From the NCBI RefSeq assembly GCF_000143415.4, contig NW_003314290.1, positions 611,470 through 675,469 on the forward strand: 64,000 bases of DNA, read 5' to 3'. Made by a program: the position numbers and the translations under genes. This document shows, piece after piece, positions 44,980 through 56,689 of the stretch. The stretch comes from Selaginella moellendorffii. Taxonomy: Eukaryota; Streptophyta; Lycopodiopsida; Selaginellales; Selaginellaceae. The stretch's first letter is position 1, and every line of letters begins with the position of its first letter. The notes under the pieces are model-generated. The model made no database searches, was not told where the DNA came from, and was given only the letters and a program-made list of their open reading frames with translations.

Positions 44980-47641
44980 CTAAGAGATGAGAGACTGGAG
45001 AGGCAATGGCTTGGAGCACGAGCAAACATGGGCCTTTAAGCGCGGAATGTTTGGCTGGACGCAACGGCAGCGATGGCAGCGCAGCTCGGAATCCAGCAGC
45101 CTCTTTTCCATCTCCTCTGTGCACTCCTCGAGCTTCCCGCGGCTCTCCAGCTCCGCGATCACGTCCCGCGAGTCCCGGAAGAAGCTCGTCGTGAACGAGT
45201 TCCAATGCTTCTTGTTCTTGAGCCCCGGGGAGTTGAAGTCCTGGCTGATGACGTGAAGATGGACCTGCCGCATTGATGGTACCTGTGGATCCAAACTAAG
45301 TTCCTGTGGAGATACGAGCTTTGGAGTATCTTACCGAGTGGTAGCCAAGCCGGAAAACGAGAGTGTTGTCTTCTTCCACGAGTTTCTTAGCCCAGCGCTC
45401 GCCAACAGCATGCATCTCGCGGAGGAGCGGAAGGTGCTCGTTAGTAACGTCGGCTATGGAGTCCAATCCAGCCTTTCGCGACACCACTAGAAGATGCTTC
45501 TTTGCCTGCACACCAATCGACATTTCAGTTAGGAACAACAACAACTTTTGAAGCAGCGAACCTTTGCGTAGAGATCAGGCAGAACAACACAATCGTCGGT
45601 CACCTCCAGGACCACATTGCTGTGCTTCTCAGGATGAAACGCTACGTCGTGCAGAGCTTGAGCCCACGCAGGCCAGTTCACTGGCTTCTTGGTAGCGGCT
45701 TTTTCTTCCACCGCTGCCTTTAGAGTTCCAGTTCCGCTCGCGGGGTTGCCTTCTTCCCCTGTAACTTTTCCCACCTCAGCCTTTCCCTTCTTCGAAGAAC
45801 CTGGAGAATCATCGTTACCATTTTTCCGCTTCGAAGCTTGCATCATCACAGCAAACGCGTCGCGTGGTTTGCCACCAGGGGAGCTGCTGTTGCTGGCAGG
45901 AGACGCAGTTACTTTGGCTTTGGAAGCTTGGCCTTTTGCAATGGACGCGAAAGTCGAGAAGAGAGCAGCGTAACATTGTCGCAGCAGCCTACAGCCCTGG
46001 GAGTAGTCGTCGGCGATGCAGTTTGGCCTCTGTGGATTCATGTTGGGCCCAAGGACGTGAATGACGTGAGTTACCCCTTCCTTTGTGCGTAGAGGAGACG
46101 AGGCAGGCAGTGGAACGGCCACCACCTTTCCTGGATCCAAAGTTTTCGCATATTTTTTCGTTGCTTCCTCAAAATCGTCACCAGCAGCTCTGTAAATTGC
46201 AAGATTCACGCCGCCACCACCACCCTTGAGGCGCCTGAAACAAAAAGATGTGCGCTCAGCAGAAAGAGAAGAAAAAGCATCCAAGAAGTTGATCTCACCA
46301 GTTTGCGGCGTTAGCAATGACTGAGCAACGAGGGCCTCCGGTGGAATGGAGCTTTGTGATGTCTCCATGAGTCACTAAGAACTTCCGGCTGTCCAAGCCG
46401 GCGGACTCGGCCTTGCTTCGAACACGGGAGAGCATGTCCGACCCTTGGTCTATATCCACCAGCACCAGCCTCAAACCACTGCTCTCCGCACGGCTGAAGA
46501 ACTCTGACACTGTCTCAACAATGATATTTGCAGCTTTCTCGTGATCAAAGCGGAAATCTGCTGTAGAGATTGACGGAAACGCAAGAGTTGCGCAGCTTTC
46601 TTCAGAAGCTTGCGGCATCGATCCATCACCATCTTTAAGTTCTGGAGCAGCGCTTTCCACTCCTTTCTTCGTGCTCGCAGCACTGCTGCTTGCTTGGCCC
46701 GCCTTTTTCTGACCACCACCCGGCTTGTTTAGAAACTGTTCCAGCGATCCCTTCGTCGTGCTGCTGGAATTTCGATCAAAAACTCCCGTTGGCAGCTTTG
46801 ATGACGAGCTCAAAGATCTGTACGCCACGATACATTCGTCGGCGTCACCATCTGTTCTACACACCGTGATTCTGCTGAATCCTTCCTCCAGCGCTGGAAG
46901 CTCCACACCGTGAGCCATCCTTTGAATAACAGCCCCGACCTTCTTTCCTTCCAGTCCCCCCTCGTGAGAAGTCCGATTCATGGCCCGAGTGATACACGTC
47001 CCAACCGGTAAGTTGAGCACCACCGCATGGGCCTCCACACCGCGTTTCTTCGCAAACTCGATGAATTCCAGCCGCTGCTCGCGGTTGAGATTGGTTCGAT
47101 CGATGAAGACGCTGCTGGAGGAATTGAGGGCGATGGTGGCTTGTTTGATACACTGAGCTTTCGTCCCTCGCTTCCCATTGGCGATGATATCCTGCATTTG
47201 AAGAAGGGCCCGTTCATTGGGAACGCTCCATCTAGACAATCATACATGCCAAATCTCACTCTCACTCCTCTCAAACAATCAAACAGCGAAAAAAGAGAGG
47301 AAAAACTCATACCTGACAAATCCTGGTCCAAGTTTGTGAAGCATTCTCGATGACGCTGGAACAAAACCGGCTTTTTCCACTCCCTGGAACCCCGACCAGC
47401 ACCACTACCACCAGATTTGGCTCGCACGAAGCGCTGCCCTCGATGATGGCCGGGGCTAGACTAGAAAAAACAAGAAAACCGTCACAAAATTTCTCGTGCG
47501 TCATTCCATACCTTGCTCCTGCGATTGATCGGCAAAAGCCTTGTCCGAGGAAGGGGATGGAGGATGCGAGAACTGCTGCCAATGCTCGGGATTCTTGCGG
47601 TAGCACGCCGCACCGTATTTGCAAACTGGCGAAGACTCCAT
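44980..47641 (-). CDS. Aprataxin-like DNA repair protein with PBZ finger, kinase, macro and HIT domains
   Basis: Six exons (47641-47512, 47455-47313, 47191-46299, 46234-45562, 45505-45335, 45282-44980) give 770 residues in frame. Order: N-terminal PBZ-type finger 'CKYGAACYRKNPEH' with a second His at 'FSHP'; P-loop kinase of PNKP type ('VLVGVPGSGKSRF', 'FIDRTNLNREQRLEFI'); macro domain ('VTHGDITKL', 'VIANAANW', 'LKGGGGGVNLAIYRAAG'); linker; HIT domain with 'QVHLHVISQDF' (His triad); and a C-terminal zinc finger 'CHRCRCVQPNIPRLKAHVC'. Aprataxins remove 5'-AMP from abortive ligation ends. Kinase-macro-HIT fusions are known in plants (Arabidopsis bHLH140). Start codons here and in the plus-strand gene at 47842 are 200 bp apart, head to head. 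Confidence 0.9.
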
Positions 47642-47726
47642 CGCTTAGAACCCTAAACCTTAAAAACAAAACTTCTCTCACATTTAGCGCTCACTCAGAT
47701 ATAGAGCTACCACCTCGCATAGATCC

Positions 47727-47775
47727 ACTCTAGGGTTTTGATTTTCTAGGGAGTAAGTAGATCATAGCGGCCCAA
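47727..47775 (+). pseudogene. Short PPR 5' fragment
   Basis: About 50 bp resemble 60210-60260 at the start of the intact PPR gene ('actctagggttttga', 'gggagt', 'gatca', 'agcgg'). Confidence 0.5.
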
Positions 47776-47841
47776 GAACACTCCCTAAGATAAGCCCATC
47801 CTGAGGCGGAGGGTCTAGAATTCTCACTTCTCCAGGCTAGG

Positions 47842-49585
47842 ATGGATGGCGTCGTTGTGAAGCAGCAGCAAGGGCAAGTGATCGAGCGCTTTGAGGCGCC
47901 GATCACGGTGAAGGTGATCCTAGAAGAGCTCCGGGAGAGTGGCTACAGGGGTCATCTCATTAGAGAATCCACTCAGTTGAGGGTTCCGCCTCCGACAGTA
48001 CTTGTTCCCGGAGATGTTGTCGTCTTGGTTGAGGTATGTTGATATTTGTTGATCTTAGGCCCGCGCTTAATGAATTTTCTGTAACTCTGTTCAGAAGCGT
48101 CCTAGAGAGCCGTCGTGGTTTGATGAGCATGATGGCCTCCCATCGGCATCCGCCTTTGCAAAGGACGTTGCCGAAATGAAGAAGCAGCTGGGAAAACATG
48201 ATCCTGTGTATGACTTGGGTCGAAACTCTGCGCCGATGCCATTGGTCCTGGCACACGAAGCATTCGCGGGATATGTGCAGGCTTTGGATTCTCACCGTTT
48301 GGACGTCAAAGACTGGACGTTTGTTTCTCGGATGATGGCTATGAGCGGCTACTTCGACCAGGACGTGGACCGACAAGCCGAACTACTGCAATGCTGGAAG
48401 CTTTTCTTTGAGCAGAATTGGCCTGGGAAGTTCAAGTTGACGTCGTCCAGAGAGCCAGATATACTGATTCAAGCACTTGTTGGTGGTGAGTGGATCACCG
48501 TGGGCATTGTAGTAGTGAAAAATGAAGTGGGGCTGGGAGGAGAGCCGTGCGTCGAGTCACTTAAGCATTATGGCTCGCATGCCACATCAAGGATGCGTGA
48601 CATGCACTGGAGCTACTGGACGTCATGTTTACCAGTGTTGATTTTAGAAGTTGTTGGGCCAACGATCAGAGTTGGAGGTGCCATATTTCATGACAGCCCG
48701 GGATACGAACCATTCACTCCTTACCTTCATATGCTCAAGTTTCTCCAGGATGACGAGTATCTAACGAGGCTCGCAAGAGCTATTGTGGCATTCCCACCAG
48801 CTATTGTGTCCATTTCGGCGTTCTATGCAGCTCTAGCGCCTATGCAACCAACTCAATCTTACTCAGAGCGAGCTGTTGAGGCTTGGTGGCCGAGTCTCTT
48901 AATTGCAGAAAAGCAGAGGCATCCTGGGCTTGAAGTGTCTCAGTTTACGAGGCAAGTATATCAGAGGACAGAGAAGCGGCTCATTTTTCTACTGAAATAT
49001 TCAACCGGCGAGGAACGCTTGATGAAGTTTTCTCAGAGATATGGCGCGGATGTGCACAAGGCCTGGAGTGATGCTGGTTTTGCTCCTACATTCACCATTC
49101 AGACGTTGGTAAACGGATGGAAGGCTATCAGCATGGAGTATTACTCTCCCAACACTGGCTGGATTCCATTAAATCGCCTGGAGCCTGGACCTGTCAACCG
49201 TGAGCACGCATTGGATCCGTCTTCATGGGAAAATTGCAGGCAGGCTGTGGTGAAAGCTTATCAGAGCATTCACGAGCTTTACCCTTATCACGTTCATGGG
49301 GACCTCCGGAAGCGAAACATCCTGTTCAATTTAAACAGCTTGAAGGTTGCATTTGTGGACTTCGACTGGGCCGGCACTTCAGGGGATGTTCGCTACCCAA
49401 TCTTTCTCAACCCAAACATTAACTGGCCCCAAGGTGTTCAGGCTTGTCACCCTATCCTTCCAGTTCATGACAAGGAGCTGCTCAAATTAGACTTGAACCT
49501 GGAACTCAATCTCTGGACGCCGTTGGAGCGCTTGAAGCCATGCCAACGGCCCTCCGGACATGGGGGGGTTCACTGCTCAGGCTGA
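47842..49585 (+). CDS. Crinkler-like REase/protein kinase-fold protein
   Basis: Two exons (47842-48033, 48095-49585) encode 560 residues. Residues 1-64 look like a ubiquitin-like header ('PITVKVILEEL', 'VLVPGDVVVLVE'). The middle (about 175-260) has a restriction-endonuclease-like pattern ('EPDILIQAL' then 'GIVVVKNEVG'). The C-terminal third has kinase catalytic motifs 'HVHGDLRKRNILFN' (HGD-x4-N loop) and 'VAFVDFDWAG' (DFD in place of DFG). This header-REase-kinase order matches the eukaryotic Crinkler (CR) proteins described in fungi, oomycetes and some plants. Function here is unknown. The kinase loop lacks the classical HRD. The assignment is by motif resemblance. Confidence 0.55.
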
Positions 49586-49796
49586 GGCACCCATCCATGG
49601 CGCTCTTCTTGTGGAAGAAGGCTGTCCTGTAGCCCGCGTGCACACCACAGTGGCATATCGTCCCCGGTCAAGAATAGGATGTGGCCGCGCTGCTGCCCAG
49701 TCTCCGTACTCGCATACGCACAAGATTTACTTGTAAAGTTGTTCAACATTTGAGCCTGGTTCTCAAAGCAGCTCCAGCTAAACTTAGGAATATAGA

Positions 49797-49865
49797 GATG
49801 CCGCGAGAATCGTTTGAAGAGCAACGGAAGCGCTGGACCGTCGCCAAGCTCAACCGCTACCTCTT
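49797..49865 (+). pseudogene. Tiny fragment of the 50967-51857 family
   Basis: Reads MPRESFEEQ then RKRWTVAKLNRYL, matching the N-terminus of the intact member with an internal deletion. Confidence 0.7.
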
Positions 49866-50427
49866 CCGTTAGTTTCTCCTCGTGTGCTCCATCACCACTT
49901 GGCTGGGGAGAAGCCTGGCTCTTTGGTAGCTGTCTCTCTATCGAGCTGGGAGAGAAAAAAACGAAAAACCAAGAACACGGACGAGAATAAGCCAGCTGCG
50001 CGCTGGCTCCTCCTGAGAGTCTGTCGATTTGGTTACTTGAGGAAGCGCAGGAGCTGGTGAAGGGATCGCTCAAGCAATGGACAGCTTCGAGCGTGAGGTA
50101 TGTTCTTCTAACTAGCAAGGATGTGTCAAATGAGAAGGCCTCTTGCTGTGCAAAAGTTTTGGAGTTTGATCTGTGAAGGAGATGCAGCCTGGATGGAACT
50201 CCATCAATTCGAAAAGAACGCTTTGCCACTTTTCAGGTGTTCGTATGCTCGTGGCACAAGCTTACCGGCCCAAGAAAGAGATGGCAGCATCAAGGTCATC
50301 AGAAACATTCAACCAAAGGTGGAAATCAAGTGCCTCCAGGATTGCCTTGGCCCTACAAGAAGATTAAAGGATAGAAAAACGGCTGCTTTTATAAAAAAGA
50401 GAACTAAATTTACAACGGCGATAACAA
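49866..50427. other. Intergenic, no gene recognised
   Basis: Short overlapping frames only. Nothing recognisable. Confidence 0.4.
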
Positions 50428-50700
50428 CTTGATCGCCAGGAAGATCTGGACCTTGGCCGATGTCGAGGATGAAGCGCGGGCATGGGCGATTCGTCAGGTG
50501 CTTGCCATCGTCGGGCTCGAGCTGGTAGAGATCGGCATGGAAGAGGAGCTTGATGCTACCACGTCCTGCGCCCCAGAGACCATCCCATCCCTCCTGGACA
50601 TGAATCTATCCCTCACGTACCCAGCTACGAACAATTCATGTTGACGCTCCACAGCGATGACCTTCCCGCCGGGACTCCGGAAAGGACATAAGCTCAAGCG
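50428..50700 (-). pseudogene. Fragment of the 50967-51857 family (middle part)
   Basis: The minus strand matches residues around 'VERQHE' to 'ARFILDIGQ' of the intact protein, then ends. It lies 266 bp from the stop of the intact member, in the same orientation. Flanking sequence 50690-50860 is also shared with 16800-16970. Confidence 0.75.
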
Positions 50701-50966
50701 TCGTGAGGAAAGGTATTGCCAAAAATTATGCCAAATGGTTGACAGGAGCTCAGACCACTTTTGAGCTCACGAGCTCAATGCAAGTCAACAGGAGGAGATG
50801 CAAAGTCAAGTCCTCAAAGACTGTGTTGACTTTCATTGACTACAACACTTTGATCAGCTAAATTTGATCTAAGCTGCCAACTCATCTCAGATGAATCGAA
50901 GTTCTGAGTTCTTGGATTGAAGGTAAAGGTTTAATTAAGTTAACACTTCATCTTCTATAGCAAACC

Positions 50967-51857
50967 TCACGAGCTTTCTACAGAAGCTCTATAGTCAGCG
51001 CTATCGTGAAACTCTGTCTTGATGCAGTAGAGATCAAGCGTAACATGGTCGCCACAGTCGACATCGTCACCCCCGCCCTCGAGCACCTTGGCGATTTCGA
51101 TCTTCATCTCGTAGCTCGGAATGCCCGGTCGATCGCATTCCACCCCGCCATGCCCCACTCCGGTCAATGAAATCCCCTGCTCCTCCAGCCACGCCACAGT
51201 CACGGGATGGAGTGCCTCCTCCCCAAACGAGATGGCTCTCGCAGCAATACCATCACCTTTGTCTCGCTCGAACAACACCGCCACCATCTGCCTCATGCGC
51301 GTCTTCAAGTAGCACTTGAGCGCCAGGAAGATCTGGACCTTGGAGCCGGGGCTACGGAAGTAGGCGTCCTTGTAGGAGAGGAGCTCGGGCAGCGTCTGGC
51401 ACTGTCCAACGTCGAGGATGAATCGCGGGCATGGGCGAGTGACGAAGCACTTCCCATTGGAGGGCTCGAGCTGGTTGAGAGCGGCATGGTAGGCTTTCAT
51501 GGTGAGGAGCTTGATGCTTCCCTTGGGCAAATGGGCAAATGGAACGTAGAGTGGCGCCCACGTCTTGCGCCCCATGGACTCCCTCACGGGCTTCATCCTA
51601 TCCTTGACGTAGCCGGCGACGAAAGATTCGTGCTGACGCTCCACGGCGATGACCTTGCCGCCGGGACGCATGACGCACGACACCCCTAGCTTCCATATCT
51701 CGAGGTAGCGGTTGAGCTTGGCGACGGTCCAGCGCTTGCCCACGGTGCACTCCTCGCGGTTGTTCCATGCCTGCCAGTCGAGATCGTCGTCGTGCTCCGC
51801 CTTGCGCTCCACTGCCTGGAGCGCGCGCGCAAACACCGCTTCGAATCCTCGCGGCAT
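50967..51857 (-). CDS. Uncharacterised protein of a locally multiplied family
   Basis: Intronless 296-residue frame starting MPRGFEAVFARAL. I recognise no domain. Visible features: a basic, Trp-rich N-terminal half ('DLDWQAWNN', 'WTVAKLNRYLEIWKLGV'), a likely core 'PRPCPRFILDVGQCQ'-like segment ('PCPRFILDVGQCQTLPELL') and 'ARAISFGEEALHPVTVAWLEEQG'. It ends in a region rich in Asp/Gly. At least five broken or partial copies are present in this window, all less complete, so this is the only candidate for a working gene. No signal peptide or membrane segment is apparent. Confidence 0.6.
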   Translation of the reverse strand: MPRGFEAVFARALQAVERKAEHDDDLDWQAWNNREECTVGKRWTVAKLNRYLEIWKLGVSCVMRPGGKVIAVERQHESFVAGYVKDRMKPVRESMGRKTWAPLYVPFAHLPKGSIKLLTMKAYHAALNQLEPSNGKCFVTRPCPRFILDVGQCQTLPELLSYKDAYFRSPGSKVQIFLALKCYLKTRMRQMVAVLFERDKGDGIAARAISFGEEALHPVTVAWLEEQGISLTGVGHGGVECDRPGIPSYEMKIEIAKVLEGGGDDVDCGDHVTLDLYCIKTEFHDSADYRASVESS

Positions 51858-54723
51858 CCTTCGATAAACCCTAGCTAAAGCGCTGCTCTAGGGTTTATCG
51901 CGTGCATCCTGGAAGGATTGCTGACGCTCCCTTTCAGCTACGACAACTAACAAACTCGACGATCATTCCAGTGAGCAACCAGATCACTGCCAGTTCTTGT
52001 AAGTACTATTTCCCTCCAACTTTCGTTTTTGCAGACCTCTCCGATCGTAGCTCACGGGAGAATTTCCGCTGCAAAAATTGCGTGCACATGGTGTTTCTGA
52101 TGGCTTCTGTCAGGTTACGTCACGTCTCGTCAAGGAGTGGCTGCAGGAACTTAGGGAATCTCGGCTGTGTAGGAGATTCCTTCCCGTGAATTGGTAGAGC
52201 TTGAGCAAAGGTGACTAGTGACCATTCGTCATCGGCTCCATGTCAGGTCTGTTTTCATCAGTTTCTAATTCCTTACATTTACAAATTCAGGCCTGTTACT
52301 GCAAGTGATTTGTCCTGTCACGGGAAGTGACTTATGATCTTTCAAGTACCCGGTGCTGCAAATGCCGCTACCCCAGAGCCTCGCGCAGCTGCTTGCTTCA
52401 AGTGCTATTTGGAAGAGTCAAAGTCTTCCTTGGCGATTCTTCCTGTGTCTTGGTAGTTAGACATCCACGGTTGTTATTCTGCCACGCTTGCCAGTTTCTT
52501 TGTTTACGACATTACTCTGTTTGCTTTCCACCAAGTACGATCTCCATCCCGGCATGTGCTTGCCTCGTCTTGATCGATTCACTGCCTATCGGTGCTACGA
52601 TCTCACCGGAGCGGCACGATCTATATCGAGAGCGCCATCAAATTCGATACCCTCTTGATTTACACTACGCCGTCAGGAACTGGACAGTGTAAGACTTTCC
52701 TTTCTCGAGGCTCCTTCCACTAACTCCTTGGGTGCCAAGCCTGTCTTCTCTTCTTTCGTTTTCGAAGCCTGGTGGTGCTGTGTCTTTGGCGTAGCATGCA
52801 CTTACGTCTGGGCGAGGAAAGACGCCAGGACCATTTGGAAGGCCGCTCCTCCTTCTGGCGCCAGAGGTTTCCAGTCTGTCCGGCCGCGTACTGCAGGATA
52901 GAATTGTCTGCAAGGGTTTGAGAGATCGTATGTAGGTTCAAAGCCTGAGAAGCTGAAATTAATGAACCACGCCGGTTATCTTCTTTGACAATATCTAAAA
53001 AGCACCCTTGGCAAAATCTAAACAGGCACTCACCTGGCCGTCGCTTCTCTCATTTCCTCGACCCCGAGACTGCAACCTAAACACCACGAACAGTTAGTAA
53101 GAAAAAAGGTCGGAAAAGTTGCTCCTCCAAGTCAGCAGGATCCTTCTCTCTAATTTCTTTGTCTTCCTTGTTTACTTCTTCACCTCACTTGGAAATGATT
53201 TCTGCCGTCGTCAATGAGCTAAATTTCCTTGAGAGCTTGAGCGCCTTGCAAACTAAGCGGTCAAAGACAAGCTGACTGCTATCAAACATTTCACCGGCCA
53301 GTGTTTGCATCACAGAGATACAATGGCCAGCATCACCTGAGGTCACAAGAGCAGGAGCTGAGACAGATTAATAACGCTGATACTGCATACAGAAAGCAAA
53401 TTCTAACCATGCAGCTCCAAAAGAGCAAGAGCAAGAGCAGTGCCAGTACATCCCATACTCTCAAAACTGCAAAAGCAAGTGGAAAATGGAGATGCATGTA
53501 AATTGTACTGACCACTTTCCCAGGGTAGGACGCTCACAAATATATATATAGGAACTCATTCAAGATATTGGACACCAAGGGATTCCAAATGGCGAAACTG
53601 TAAAAGTGCCTCAACACCCCAAGCACAAACAAGTACTTAGCCTCGGAAACTAAAGGCAAGTTGGTCCACCTGAAAATTTCTGTTATACCAAGATTTCAAA
53701 TATGCTTCTAAAAGCCTTTTGGAGAAGTACTCGTCTATGATACCGGTACACATGCATAATAACTCAACTTATAAATCGAAATTCAAAGAGCTGAACATAC
53801 CAGAACGCATTGTCCTCCAGCATAAGCAAAAAATTCATGGCCTGAAAGTATTCACTACTTAGGACAAGTCAAATCAGTAGGATTATGCGTATGCCGTAAT
53901 GCGTTTCGACTGAGCAGGAAAAGCTTGTGGTAAGCCCTACACCTAAAACTATCACAATTTGGTTCAAATACTTATCATGTGAGAGGGGAGTTGTTCAACT
54001 CTCCTTGTCTTTGTGCAAACATGCACTTGCCAAAGCTGCCACAAAGACAACCGAGAACTGAGAACGCATGGACGCAAGGAGCAGAATTACCTCCCCTCGA
54101 AGAGCCATAGGCGGACAAGGAACTTCTCTCCATGGACTTTCCTTTCCATGAATGCCCGATTCGCACTAAGGAATCAGCAACAGCATCCGACTTCGTAAAA
54201 CTCATTCAATATCAGACCGCTGTCGGTCTTCCAGCGTCACCCTGCTGCTTGCCGGCATCAGCATCGTCGTCACAGTGGCTCCCAAGCTTTTAACTCTTTC
54301 TTAAATTCTTTCGCGATTCGCCGGCGTGCTCCTCGACATTTGCCAGTTTTTTTTGCGAGACTCTGATAAGCTTGCATTAAAACTGGCTTATTTTGTTTTA
54401 GACAAAGAGCATCCCCGTGTGCGAATTTGATTGCTGAACGAAACGAAAGTTCTAAAGTTTGCATTCTCTCGAGCTTCGGCCATTTTCACCACATATCTTC
54501 TTATTCTTCCTCAGAGAACTTTCTTTTTTTGGTCTTGGGTTTATAGTCTTCTAAAACAGTCTGATGAACAAGAAGAAGAAGAAGAGGAGGATTGTTAACC
54601 TGGATCGCGTCTCCACTTCTCCTTCTCGCTCTCCTCCACATCCATCGTGTGTAATGTAATGCCCAAGCACAAGCTTGTTGGATAGCACACCATCGCGCCC
54701 AAAATCGCGATGTCTCATTCATC
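51858..54723. other. 2.9-kb stretch without a recognised gene
   Basis: Several open frames of 60-120 codons exist (for example 52327-52692), but none shows a recognisable motif or coherent splice structure. It may hold UTRs or unrecognised exons. A segment at 54405-54470 is similar to 55590-55660. Confidence 0.4.
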
Positions 54724-55074
54724 ATGGATTCCAATTCTCACAGAGCCCAGGGAAAGTGGGAGTCTGGTCTAACCCGGATAGACCAGACAACAATAGAATT
54801 CCTCTCGCAATGGAGCATTCCGTGGAAGGCAAGGATGATTGAGAAGGTTGATGAAGTTCCTTTAACCTCTATCCACGGGAGAGATGGCCCCACGATCTTC
54901 CCTTGGATTCTTGTTTCCAAACATGACACCAGCAATCTTACCGGGATTCCGACTTTGATGAATTGTGGCTTATGCCAGCAACAGCATAGTTCCTCCATGG
55001 AACTATGGCTGGGTGGAGAGGGATTTGATGGAAGCAATGGTTTTTATGTGTTTGAGATTGCCTCCAAGAAATAG
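54724..55074 (+). pseudogene. F-box/SKIP-like family fragment
   Basis: A 116-residue frame (AQGKWESGLTRIDQTTIEFL...) is homologous to 56870-57090. It lacks the N-terminal segment 'LPPELPRDIQDLILRK' seen there, so it is probably a truncated duplicate. The function of the family is unknown to me; the F-box suggestion rests on that LPxEL segment only. Confidence 0.4.
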
Positions 55075-55156
55075 CCCGCGTCAGGCCTCAGAATTCCACA
55101 TTCAATCGCAGATAATCGAACGGTTATAATTGAATTAAAACAGCGATAATCTCGGC

Positions 55157-55585
55157 CTTCCCTTCTAGGATTTTGATTTTCCAGGGAGTGGATCATAGTG
55201 GCTTTAGATCCTCTCAAACCCCTTGATCCAGCCCCAACAGGGCACTCAATGCCTTTCATGGGATCATCTCCTCCAATATCTTCTCTTGGAGCTTCCTTAT
55301 CTTGGAATTCATCCCCAATCCATAGCACGCATTTGATAGAATCCATGCAATTTCCGCGACGTCGTGGTGTCGGCATTTTCCCAAACAGGGCATCCAGAGT
55401 ATGCGCAGAACGCAAAGGCCGGGCCTAGCATGGTTTCTTGGACGGCGATCTTCGTGCCATCCTGGAAATTTGGATCTCATGCCGCAGTACAACGGGGTCT
55501 CCCTGGAACCTGGCCGCGGCGGCGCGCGCCCAGGCCAGGCATCTGCGGAGGCGGAGAGAATCCACACTTGGGGCGTCTCCTTCCG
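55157..55585 (+). pseudogene. PPR gene fragment
   Basis: Matches 60210-60720 of the intact PPR gene with several deletions and frame changes ('ccagggagtggatcatag', 'aacagggcatccagagtatg', 'gcccaggccaggcatctgcg'). Confidence 0.8.
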
Positions 55586-55700
55586 GAAGTGGGGAGAAAG
55601 CATCTCCGTGTGCGAATTTGATTGCGAAACGAAACGAAAGTTTCTAAGCCTTTCATCGTTTTCCTTCTTTCTGAAGGGCCATTGTCGTTCTCTGAAGAAA

Positions 55701-55820
55701 ATGGCGGAAGGATATCTCAAAGTTACGCTCAACAGTGAGGGCGAGGAGGAAGAGATGGAATCCGAGAGGCGGTGGATCAACTCGTCGTCAGCAAGAAGAG
55801 GATTTCCCATTTGTGTCTAG
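55701..55820 (+). CDS. Small open reading frame, doubtful
   Basis: A 39-codon frame (MAEGYLKVTLNSEGEEEEME...) with a run of Glu. Not recognised. It may be an exon end or chance. Confidence 0.15.
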   Translation: MAEGYLKVTLNSEGEEEEMESERRWINSSSARRGFPICV

Positions 55821-56689
55821 CCTGGAAAGTTTCCACGGTGAAGAAGAACAAGAACAAGAACATGAACAAAGAAAATAGAGGAGTTCTCACCTTTTTCTTA
55901 TCTCTCGCTCGAACCAATCTGGGGGACTCTTCTCGGCTTCATTGGCTTCTGGCTGCTGCGATTCGCCGGACGGCGCTGGCGCTGGCGATTCCCTCAGGAA
56001 CTTTGGGAGGCTGCTGCTCCTTCTTAGTGTCCTCGTCCTTCTATAATCTATAATGGCCAAAAACACGACAGTCATGATCGATGAAGCGATGATCCAGGAA
56101 GAAAGATTAGAGCGCTCGGTAGAGTCACGTCATTGCCAGAAATGCACACTATAGATATGCTCGGAAAGGCAGCTACAGATCTCTAGCTTGGGTTGACCGA
56201 TGAGCTAGACGAACGCACGACCGATATGCATCGATCGATGGGCGAGACGATCGCCTCGTCCTAGCGGTTAATTCAAAATATCCTGCAACAGCGAGATATT
56301 TTTATTCGAAATATCTCACCGAAAAACAGCGAGAAATGACGGTCTATTGACGACGATACCGTAACATGCAAGGGAATGCGGCGAGCAGAAGGAAGAACTG
56401 ATCGACAGCTGCGGATATTTTTGCTAGAGAATGCAGGGATGGATGCGTGGAGGGAAATGACAAGATCGATCGGCGCGAAGTTACTTTACAAGATCTTCCG
56501 CCAGGCTGCTGCTGCTGCCGCTGCTGCTTTCTTGCTCGTCTTCTTTTCTGAGATTTCACTGCGAACCAGGCAGGGCTTGTTTGTTGGAGCTCTTGAGTTT
56601 TTGTCAATATGGTGATCTTTCACTTCATAGAACATATACACGAGGACTAGACAATCTTAGGAGAAGGGAAGAGAAAATACGTTTGTTTA
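55821..56689. other. Intergenic, no gene recognised
   Basis: Short frames only, including a poly-Ala/poly-Gln stretch from a CTG/CAG-like run at 56506-56530. Confidence 0.4.

Noticed and set aside
52327-52692. 121-codon frame
   Set aside because: No motif, no splice partners and no repeat family. Cannot be supported as a gene.
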